From contig OZ029913.1 in assembly GCA_964023275.1 (NCBI GenBank), forward strand, positions 43,896,757 through 43,960,756: DNA of 64,000 nucleotides. Reading direction: 5' to 3'. Source of the DNA: Norana najaformis. Taxonomy: Eukaryota; Annelida; Clitellata; Crassiclitellata; Hormogastridae. This document shows positions 13,101 through 25,100 of this stretch, piece by piece; within the stretch, counting starts at the first letter, position 1; every line of letters begins with the position of its first letter. The notes under the pieces are model-generated. The model was not told the origin of the DNA and made no database searches. It was given only the letters and a program-made list of their open reading frames with translations. Both the position numbers and the translations under genes were made by a program.

Positions 13101-16100
13101 AGATGCAAGAGCTGCTTGAAAACTGTTTTCTTTCATTGGGGATGGGCTGGGAGCACCTCTGGGTATACAACTTGAAAAGGAGCTATATAAATGCTCTGAA
13201 TGAATGATGGAATGAGTGTGCTACATATATCATTCATGATTCTACATTCAACAAGCTTCATGAAGACTCTTGTCAATAGAAGAGTTAGGTGTTTATTAAA
13301 TGAACTTACAATGGCACACATCTCCTTTGGGTGCTAAGCCAGCTCTGAGTGAATTCCAGTCTCCCATTTTCAAAGTAGAAGTTGGGAGTAGCACTCGGTT
13401 TAGACATTAAGTTGGCACAGAATGAGTCCAAAGGTCTCTAATATTAATCCAGAGTAGTGCTCAAAGCAGACATCAAGTTCAAGGCAGTTAATTGTTAGCA
13501 GCTTGCCCACTGTCACTGGAGTGTGTCCACTCGGCTGGCTGGAATCCGCACTTGTTTTACCAGAAATGTAAACTCGAGTGTTGCTCTGTGCCGTCGGGAC
13601 ACTGGATGCATAATTTTATGGCTTTGTTTATGTGCAATCTCTAATGGTTGGTAGAGTGTTACGACACAGTTAAGGCGTCTCATTGGTTTATGAAGTCATA
13701 AATGCATACTTTCTTTACATATGTGTATCATATTGAATATTAGATATATGGAATATTAGGAATAGTAGATTGTTTATATATGTATGTATATATATGTAAT
13801 ATTCAATATTACTTATATCTGTTTCACCATGTAAATAATAATAATAATATTAATGATGATATAATTAATGCAGTGCTGGACTTCTGTTTTGTGTTGGACT
13901 TTTTTGTAGTATATACCCTTCATGCTCCATACAATGTTACGGTAAAAACGACGCACAATTCAGCAAAAGTCTCATGGATGCCAGCGTACGATGGTGGCCA
14001 CTTGCAGCATTATGTTCTCTGGCAAGTAATTTCATTACTACGATTTTTATATGCTCTTGAAATGCATCAGATAAATTTCCAGTTACAATATATGACGTTG
14101 TAAATGACAATATATGACATTGTAAATGTCCAGTTACAATACATTACTGTTCCCATCAATAAAAATTTGTCCGAAATTGGGTGGCCCAATTAGTGGGACA
14201 GTTTACTGTTTTTGGACTTTTTACCCTTTGACACCCGGTTACTGCAGTTGAAAAAGCAGCATTTTGAAAAGAGGAATGAATTTCTGAGTTGTTGATGTTT
14301 TGGAACCAGGTACAAGAAGAGCAATAGCAATCGAGAGGACTGGATAACGTTACGCGTTGTTCCGGATGATGCTATATCACTTACAGTGTACAACCTGTTG
14401 CCCGATACCTCTTATCAGTTCATGGTGCTGTCTCGAAATCGACTTGGTGAGGGGCTCTTCAGCCAACCAGTCCTTCAGTCCACGAAAGGTCGTGTTTCTG
14501 CTTACCTACTTGGAGTCTTCTGAAGCAGTTAAAGCACCTCGTTGTTTTCTGAAATCAAATATAATCATTATATTTATAAATAATAACATGTATATAGATA
14601 TTAGACAGGTCTGTTGATGGTTTTTAATGTCTTCAGACATGAATGTCCTTCCAAATGTATATTAGATTGTACTAAGTTACTTACACAGAACAAGAATGTA
14701 ACTTCTAGAGACAGTGAACATACTTGTAGCATATCCTACCCAAAATGGCTACTACCTTAAACCTTAATCAAATCTCATCCTCAGCCCAGCAGAATGCTGA
14801 TTAGAGATGACTGCCGCCTATAGGATGAATGAGTGTCTGACCAACTCTGTCAACTATCTGGTTTCTCCTCTGTACTTATACACATGCATATGTCAGTGTA
14901 ATATGTGTATATGTGTATATATATGCATAATTTTATATACATGGTATGCAGTTTTGTTACATAATTATGGTCAGTCTTGAACAGTAATGGAATGTAAGTA
15001 ACTGATTAACTGTGTACTTTTATTTTAAAAGTATTATTTTGGAGGAATACGTTTTTACTTTTAAGTAAAATTGTCAGTGAGTACTTAAGTAATTACTTAA
15101 GTACTGAAAGTTATGTTTACTTTTATTCACATACTCTGGTTCAGTACTTTGAACAACAATGCATATGGTGGGTATGTAAATGTGCTACAATAATGCATAT
15201 ATCCATTTGTGAAGGAATATTGGAAATTTATTCTGTAACTTATACACATGCTAGCAAGTACTGCAACTGTCTAACTTGTAAACAAAATATTATCTTATAA
15301 ATGTTTATCAAACATTTGTGTAGTGCTATAGTTTGCTGATAGGAGCCCCACCTCTTTCTTCATCACAGAGCTCATTTACTAATCTTTTGAAAAACAGAAA
15401 ATCATAATTGTAAAAGCAAGATTTCCACAGCAGCCAAAGAAGCTAATCTGCGGGAACCACCTTGTTCACTGGTGCTCAGTCAAAACAAAAGCGATCGGCA
15501 GGTCGAGTCAGATTCGGTTCCAGGTCAAGATCAAAGGGTCAGACAGGCAGGCGGCTGTGGTGGATGATGTTTGGAATCGAAGTGGCAAGACAGATAAAGT
15601 GAAGAGGAGGAATCAGGATATGATTTACGGAAGAGCAGTGTTTTCAGTTTTGAATGAAAGACCTAAGCAGTGATTGCAGTGGGCAAAGTATTTGTGAGTT
15701 TGTAGGATGGGTCAGATATTAGTGATCTGAGAACTTTTATAGCATCGAGTGAAAATAGAGTACACACAGAGTTGTGTTTTTCAGACAGCTTAAACACACT
15801 CGCCTTGTGTTCCTTGATCGCACATAGTACGCTTGGTGCATACTCGTAGCAGATGTGGAATGCACTTAGAATGTGATTGGGAAATTTGTGACTTACTATG
15901 TCCAGTGTTGGGTTTATGCCAACAATGATTTTCCAGCCATGCATTTCCGTCTCTGAATGAGGTGAAGAGCTGGCTTTTCGTAAAATGTCGCAAGTACTTT
16001 GAGATGCCTTTTGGATGGGCACTCCTTTGTCTCCACAGAAATAATTCATGGTATAGTGGAGGTTGCTGTGGAAATGAGTTTGTGCTATGTGGACCCATGC

Positions 16101-19100
16101 AAAAGCAAGTTTGGCATGATATTTGATTGCAGCAAATAAAATTTTATGGAACTATTGACGTCGTGGAATTAGACGTCTTAGTGGAATGGAGGGAGATAGA
16201 TTCTATCCGTCAGCTTGTCATCATGAATGACTCTTTATCAATGTAATATCTCTGTGTGGCCTTGCATCCAAATTTCCATTCATAAGTAACAAAAGTAAAT
16301 GGTATTATTTGTAAGTAAGTAAGAAAATAGCTAGACTTTTCATGGTGAATTTTCATTCATAAATGAGTAATGAAAGTAATTAGTCTTCTTTGTAGGTAAG
16401 TAAGAACATAGATAAGACTCTTTGTTGTAACTAGCACATGTGTTATGTAAAATTGTGGATGAACTTGTTCTTAACAAACTCTAACATTGTCAAAGGTAGT
16501 GAGTGGCAGTTTTGAAAGGTTTGTGGGAATATATACAGGTTTACGTTATTATTATTTATAAGATATTTATATCATGTACGTGTACAAGTATTTTGAAGCA
16601 CGGATAATTGGAAAAAGATAAGTCTCCATTTGTTTGTAAAATGAAATAACAAAGAGAAATGTCCTGCAAAGCTGGTAATAGTGCATTCCATAGATGCAGA
16701 ACAGAGTGCAACAGGGCACGGAAACTGCAACCCTTTATTTGGAAGGATGGGACAGACAGCTGGCCAGAAGAAGCTGGTCTTAAGATCTGGTGGGATTAGG
16801 CATGGCTGGAATTCACAAGTCAGCAATGTAGCTTTGGTACCAGGCCATGAAGCATCTTTCATACAAGGACCGCACCTTGAAACTGGACTCAAGCTGAAAA
16901 AGATAACCAATGTAATTTTGAAGACATATACAAGCATACAGTTCAGTTTTAACTAGATATATAACATATCACTTACCTTACCTCACCACTTACTTCACCA
17001 AACCATTTGCCTTACTGCACCCTTACCTCACTGCTAACCTTACCTCACCATTTACCTGTCCTAATTGCAGAAGTTGTTACTTATCTCTAGTTTTAGAAAA
17101 TGTTATGTCTACAGAGGATCCTGATGACTCAGACGGTATGTTTACAAGTCATTTTTGTTTTTCTGTCTGTCTGTCTGATGATGCCTTTTTTCTGGCGCTG
17201 TTACCATAATGCACAAGGCATCAGTTGATGTTTGCTTGAAGTGAAACCTTAATGAAAATTGTAAACCATTAGAAAAAAAACAATCCACTAGGTTAGAAAA
17301 AGCAGAAGTTGCTTCTGTTTATAAGTCAGTTTTGCTTATAATTTTGTAATATAAAGCCCTGAGATTTCTCAGCACAACATAAAGTGTGATCAGCTTATTC
17401 AACAACATTTACATTACATTGAACTATGCTAGTTCCTTTTTGATAGATTCAACTTATTCCGTTTTGAGTGATTACGCTGGTTCCTTTTTGATAGCTTTCA
17501 CTTGTTCCATTTTGATAGATTCCTTTATGATAGATTTTGCTGTTTCCTTATTGGTCGATTACACTGGTTCCTGTTTTAGAGATTACTTTTTGACAGCTTG
17601 CACTTGTTCCATTTGAAAGATTTCTCTTATTCCTTGTGATAGATTACACTGATTCCTTTATTGTGGACTACGCTGGTTCCTTTTTGAGAGATTGCACTGG
17701 TTTTTGTGATAGATTACATTGGTTTCTTTGTGATAGATTATGTTGGTTTCATTTTGGTAGATTACACTGGTTCTGGTTCTGATTACTCAGTTGACGAAAC
17801 TGTCGAAGACAGCTCAAAGTCAAGCATCTTGGGTGATTTACTGTCTGACATCAGATTTCTTTCTCAGAAATTCTAACTTCTTTCCATCCAGAGACTGTGG
17901 TTTCTTTCTTGTGACAATGTGTCACATTTGATGGTTTGCTCATGAATAAGTTAATGTGGCAAATGCAGGTCTAGCAGAGACGTTTCTGGAATTTTAAACG
18001 AGAGTTCAATCACACCTTTAAATAGGGAAAGCAGTTCCAGTAGCTCTGCACCTTCATGGAGATATTAGAGATGTAAACAAACCTGACCGTGGATGAAAAC
18101 AGTCAAGTTTTTTCTAAGTGCTAGTCTGATCTATTCAAATGACTTATAGCGCTGTTATCATAACGTGCAAGTCATCAACTTTTGGTTGCTTTAAGTAAAA
18201 TCGTTATCAAAATCATAGTCCATTGGAGAAGTCAGCTCGAATTCCAGTATGTCAGAAAAAGCGAAAGTTAGGCTGCAGTAGATAAGCAAGTTGAGTCATA
18301 AATTAAGTTTAGACCTGATTGACGTAAGAGAACTGACAGAACAAATAGCACTTGGCAGCGCATTCCAAAGCTGTGGACCAGCAACCGACGACACATAAGA
18401 ATCCAACTCTGTTCTCGCATAACGAGGTATAACGAGAGTCAGAATGTCCACTGATTAAGAGCAACACTTGTTGGTTTGACAGTTGAGGATGAAACAGAGA
18501 TGAGTTGGCTGATTTAAATGGAACTTCGTGAATTATAAGACAGTTTTTAAACTGGATTCTTTGCTAGATGGGCAAGTAATGGAATGAATGGAATATTGGT
18601 ATAATATGCTGATACTTAAGTGTTCTTGTTATGGCCCTGGTCAGAGAGTTTTGAACCATAGGGAGTTTTTGCAGATCTCTCTTTGTGATGCCAATAAGAA
18701 GTGAGTTATAGTTGTCTAGTCTACTGGAAACCAGTTCATTAGCTAGAGGGCTTAAGATAGTGTTTGGAAAAAAGAGACCTGATTCTACGATTATCCTGTA
18801 AAATTGAACTGATTTGCAATATGGTGCCAATATGATTAGAAAATGACTGCTCCTGTTGATAGAGATGTGTAAAAAGTGAGCCATTACCTTACCTTTCCTT
18901 TTGTTACTTGGTACTACTGCCAGTAGGTGCATGTAACATATAATTTACTTACTGGTACCTTACCTTAGAGTACAGCTATTAACAGAGACATGTAACAAAT
19001 GAGTGACTGTGTTATCATCATTGTTGTTGCAGGGCCTCGGCCAAGTCCTCCTCTCAACATAACCGTAAAACTACAAAAAAACGGTCTGCATATTGCCTGG

Positions 19101-22100
19101 TTAGCTCCGAAGCATTCACCAGTACCTGTGCAATATTATATCATCCAGTATCGAACCGTTGGTCAATGGGTACCTCTAAATGATCGTCACATGAAGACGT
19201 GGTATACGTGGGAGACACCGTCATTTGGCGCCGCATATCAGTTTCGGGTCATCAGCTATGGGCACAACTCACACAGCGACTCCAGTCCAGTCGTAACAAT
19301 ACATACTGGTGGTTAGTTATTCATCGTATTTATTATTTTTTTAACTTGACGTTGAAATGATCCATCAGAAAAGACAAAATAATTAGGCTAGGACAGCTCT
19401 GGAATGGCTAATCTTCATAGACATCTGGCTCTTGCTTTATTTGGTTTTTGATTTGGTTGCACAAGTGGCCATGGTGGCCACATATTTGTCTAGCATTTTA
19501 ATTTTTGCAATCAACTAGTTAGTTAAATGTGATTTTGTTTGATAATTTTCGTTTGCTCAGAATTCAATTGTGACCTAGTCTGCATTCTTGGAATTATTTC
19601 TGTCTTTTGCCATTGTTTACGAGCTTTTTGGATGGTGTTCGGACATTTATTATCGGAGTCTCATGCGCCATCTATCGACTTGTGCACCCTATGGGGTTCA
19701 GGCTACTAGCTGAACAGTGTCAAGCTCCAGTTGGAAAGATCAGTAAAGTCCTTGCTTTGGTGCTGACCACTGTACTGTTCTACAGTTCTGCTGTACGATT
19801 GATAACGATATTGATACTGTACACTGACTATTCTACCATTCTACCCTATGACCAACTGGCCAGCTGCAGAAGAATGTCGTCCTTCACAGTCCTCGTGGCT
19901 GAAGGAAGTCTGGGCACAGCATTTTCTACCATCTGTGACGGCTGCTTGGCTTTGGGGTTCGTATGTTGTGAGCCTCATCGTCTGTCATTGTTCCTCTTCT
20001 TCGACGCTATATGGTCCAGGAACTCTGTCTACTATGAGTTCTGGATGGGAATCCATTGGCTGAGTTCTGGGTGTCTGTGGGAGCTTGCCAGTGGTGACTC
20101 TTCTAGTTATCTGAGCACTGTTCACTTATTGATTTCTTTTTGTTCTAAATGAGTTTAAAATCATTTATGCCAGCACAGGCAGTTCTTTGTGGGGTACTTA
20201 AAAGACGTTGTAGTGTCTACATTTAAACATACATACATATGTTATTATTGTTGTTGTTCTTATTAATAATAATAATAATAATTTATTATTATTATTATTA
20301 TTATTTTACCCGAGATAGAAATGATCCCTCAGGAACTAATAAGTTAGGAGTATAAAATGATCTATGAGAAATCAGGCCTCATCCCTGTAGTTTTCACAGC
20401 CGTCTGAAAATGTGCCTCTGAATGTAATGGTATTGTGGGTGGTGCTGGACACAGATAGAGAGGCGCTGAAAAAAGAAACCAGTCTCACGCTTGTCTCCGG
20501 CGACTGCAGAAATGCGACGCCCAACTCTGAAAGAAATTCTGTACCCTCAGCATTTATTGGACCAAGGGTCTCAGAGGCTATGGGAACAACCTGTAGGTTG
20601 TAGGCAGCATATATATTATTATTATTGTTTATCCATGGCATAAATCTAGAAGGAGTGGAAAACTATTCTGTGCAAGAGAGAGTGCATTTCTGGATAGGTA
20701 TTCTTTGCTGATGTCTGGCTCCTCAAGTTTACCATGGAAAGTGATTACATTGAATTGTTGTATTGGTATTATTGTTCTTATTATTATTATTGTAATTATT
20801 ATTGTGTTTATTGTTGTTGTTGTTGTTGTTACTACTTATTGTTGTTGTTATTATTATTATTATTAATATAATAATAATAATTATTATTATTACTATTACT
20901 ATTACTATTTTTTTACTATTATTATTATTATTACTATTATTATTGTTATTGTTATTATTATTTTTTTTGTGAAACAAAGAATTTATCTAAACAACTGAAC
21001 AATCTTAATAATAACTTTTAGAAACTCGTTGTTGTTTGTCAGTAAAACACAACTCTTAATATCAAACACTTACCACTTTATTATTATTATTATTATTTAG
21101 GCTTAGAAGTTTGATGCCCTTACACTCCAATACACAAGATAGAACAGTCTCCGAGTCGCTGTGCTAACAAGCAGCAATGGGCAATAGTTAACTACTGCAA
21201 TTAAAAACGAGTAGCTAAACTATTAAAAAGTTAACTAATTTTGAAAAGTATTTGTAATTAGTAGTTAATTAAACTACAAAATCTCAGTTTTTATAGTTAA
21301 CTGTTTAAGTTTTGTCTTAATAGCTAGCTATTCAGCAAGAGAATTTTTCAGTTGCATAGTTACCAACGTGTCTCCAATGAGGTTTTCTAGTCGCTCACAG
21401 CTGGCAACATTGCTTGTTAGATTGTGTTTTAAATTAAGTTACAGAATTTCTGTCTGATTATGAATTAATAAAATGATAATGTATAGTTTAATATTTCCCA
21501 TCTTATGGCTTGAGCAAAAGTAGATGCAAAGAGTAGTTTAAAAAGTAGTTGACTGCTTTATTTTTCTATTTTTTATGAAACTAGTTATGAACTACTAGTT
21601 AAACTACTTCAAAAGTATTTAAAAAGTACTTGTATTTGAACTACATTTAAAGTAGTTAGTGCCCATCACTGCTAACAAGTGTGTTACCCTTACCATTTGC
21701 CCTTTTATAATAGAGTGGTCTCTTAATCCGGCAAACTAAAGAATCTGTGATGTGCAGAAATATTCTTTTGACACACAACATCTGCTAAAGAAATTGCTCT
21801 CTGCATTGATTTTCTTTCTTTTCGGCCATCATTCGCATTATAATAAACGCGAATGCTGTTGTCAGCTCACATCATTGCCTAAATAAATATGGCACAATTT
21901 GTCACATTGTTTGCAGATCAGCAAAGATGTGTCTCAGAAAGTTTCAATGTATTCTTCATGAACCTTGCATTCATATTTGCTTGATAACTGTCAGTTTCTT
22001 TTCCTCTGTTGGCAGTTACAATGTCTGTTTGCTGTTTGTCTGATGTTCTCAGTATTTATTTATTCTTCTATCTATTACTAATATTATCATTTTATACATT

Positions 22101-25100
22101 ATGTTTTTTATAATTACTTATTTGTATGTATGTATTGGAGCACATATACAGTGCATTTTAGGAATCTCACAAAGGTGCTGAGGCACAACTATCTAACAGA
22201 TCTAAACAGATGGATCTTAAGATAAGCTGAAAATATCTGTTGAGCTATTTGTGAGGTAAAGTTCTAATTTTTAATGGAACACAGTTCCACAGCAAGGGTC
22301 CAATGCAAGAGAAAGAATGCTGTATCCAAACTGCTGTGTGGGAGCATGGAACCAACAGGTTCTTTATGTGCTGCTGGCTTGATACAGACACACAGAGCTC
22401 CCTGATGTATTCTGGGGCTGAATCAGCCATCAATTCTCCACCAAAGAGTAGGATCTGGAATGTTATTCTGTGCTCAACCAGGAGCCAGTGCAGTGTTTCT
22501 CACATGTAGTTTGAGACATGCAAGAATACTGGCATCTTGGTCACCACCTGGGCAGCAAAGTTAAAGATGAGCTGAAGCTGGCAAATTTTAAACTTTGGCA
22601 GGTCTGCAAGGAGATCATTGCAGTAGTCTAGGCACGTTATAATGAATGAATGAATGAAGGTCGCTGCGGCATCATGCGTTAAATTCTGCTGAACAACCTT
22701 ATTTGGTAGAGTTGGTAAAAGCAGGACCTGCAGAGAAAGTTGACATGGTCCACCTTCGATAAATCTTCATCCAAGGGCAATGCCAAGGTCCCAGGTAATG
22801 TGTTGTGGTTTCTACTCATGGAGTGTTGTTGCTGTCATATCCCTGTCTATTTCTGCGCTTGCTTGTCATATGCCCAACCAGAAGAAATGTTTCTTCAGTG
22901 GATTCAAACTCAGCCAATTTGAGGACACCCAGGGTTCTACTTTGGTCACAATTGCCTGCATTTTAGACACACAAAAGCAGGTGCATTTGACAGGCAACAT
23001 GACTTGTACAGATGAACGTACAACTGAACATCATCAGCACCCGAGCTCCTTAGACCGTGGTGGCCTGGTTCAGGTCAGCTGTGTACAGGATGTATGAAAG
23101 CGACCCAAGAAGTGAGCCCTGTGGCCAGTGGCTTAGCTAGCCTTCCGAGGGCCCTTGTGCAAACTGAACTTTGGCTATTGTACTTTACGTGATTGAGCAA
23201 CGGGGCCCTGGCCCATTGGGGGGCGAGGCGGCCCATGGCCTCGTGGGCCCTTGTGCTTTGCACAACCTGCAAAATCTATTGCTACGCCCCTGCCTGTGGC
23301 ACACCGAATGGTACTGAACCTATTGCCACCATCCTGGTTTGTCTACCCAGGAAATCATAAAGCCATTTCAGGGGTTGACCAGTGATTTCATAGGAGGTCC
23401 TGAGTTGGGTCAGCAAGACGTTATGGTCCACTGTGTCAGATGCTGTGCTTGCATCAAGGAGAGCAAGAAGCGTGACTTGTCCTGCATCGAAAGCATCACG
23501 AGAGTAGGTAATTGGCCTCTTATGAGTCTATTCCTGAAGTGGCATTTTATAAATGTCAGATTACAGTTACAATTAGAAGAACTATCTCTGTCGAATGGCC
23601 CTTCATAAAGCCAGATTGCAGCATTGGCACGCGGTTGCATGACTCCCCAAGTAGTGCATTGTCTGCCTAGCCACTTCTTTCTCTGCCACAGATGTCCAAG
23701 ATCAGTTTGAGCAGGACCGTCCCCGTAGAATGTCCATTTCGGAAGCCCGATTGTAGCTTGCCACCTGCCGCACCTCACTCTTCTTGATAACCTTTGATAG
23801 ACATGTAAGGTTTGAGATTGGCCAGTAGTTGATGATATTGTTCAGATCCACCATTTTAGTGGAAGGTAAAGTAGAACAACTGCACATTTTGACCTACTGG
23901 CAGAACTTGTTTGGCCAACAATGAATTGCAGATTTTCACTAGAAAAGGCAGCAGGTCATCGACGAAATTCATGAATATAAACGACGTAGTTCGCTTGCAG
24001 ATGCCAAATAAATAAAATACTAATAAGAGTAGATGTGGTTTACTTTCAGATCCACTTCCACCCAGAGGAGGTCAGGTCTCCAGTGGAATCATCGGTGGAA
24101 TTGTCGGTGGATTACTGCTCGCCTTTATTGCCGCTCTGCTCATCGCTCTCATCGTTAGGCTGTATAAAAAGAAGAAGCAAAGATCCATCAGATATGGTAG
24201 CCTGCCTCCAGTTCTTGCACAAAACTTCTACACACTCTGATATATGTAACATCTGAAAATAGCAAACACTTATGTATCTACAGAAGCCACAGTAATGCTC
24301 TTACAAATTCAGTGATCTCCTGAATTGAGGTTCTATTATAATGATGTTGCACTAGGTCACATTCTTAAGCTGAATTAAATTTCGGGTCCCTGTCACTGGT
24401 CATGTTGTGTCAGAATTCATGCTGTAACTTGAATAAGCCACTAATAAAGCATAGTCACTCTTATACAAGAAGTTCCTCTAAAGAGCATTTTTTGTGAGGG
24501 GCGCTACACAAATTCTTCGATACAATACTAATACTGTTGCATATTGTGGTAGTTAAACAAATTTATCTTACTGGTTACTGAGCTTTTCATCAGATATATC
24601 TTTTATATAAGTTCAGTTCTTACTAGTGAATCATTTGCATTGTATCAGGTAGCCGGGCGCTTCACTTACATGTTATCAGTTAACCAGTGATTCATTTGAA
24701 TGTTATCAGTTAATCATTGAATCATATCAGTGAACACAGGTGTGAATTTCTTGGCAGGTAATGTCAAATATTTTGGCCCCAATCAAGTTGAATCTTCGCA
24801 AAAGTAAGCTTAAAATATATTTGGCATTTAATTTTTCAATTTCATAGTCTGTCTGTCTGTCTGTCTCTCTGTGTGTGGCTTTCTGTCTGTCTTTGTCTTT
24901 CTGTCTGATTTATTTCACAGACATTGTGGCAATATTTGGTTATTCATTCCATGAACATATCTGTTGAAGTCACACAGACTCGTTTGCTGTTAAGAGCTAT
25001 CAGCTGGTGACCAGCTTCCTAACCGCTAATCAGAAATAGTGAGAATCTCTTAAGGCTGGCTGAATGTATTGGCCATCACATTAGAATGCTTTATGTCTTT

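Noticed and set aside
16572-16937. 121-codon minus frame with a hydrophobic start
   Set aside because: Overlaps a region whose other frame looks like a LINE C-terminus; no independent support.
24197-24240. Receptor ending in NFYTL as the only C-terminus
   Set aside because: Kept only as an alternative, because a donor at 24197 plus three phase-matched exons gives a longer tail with a PDZ ligand.
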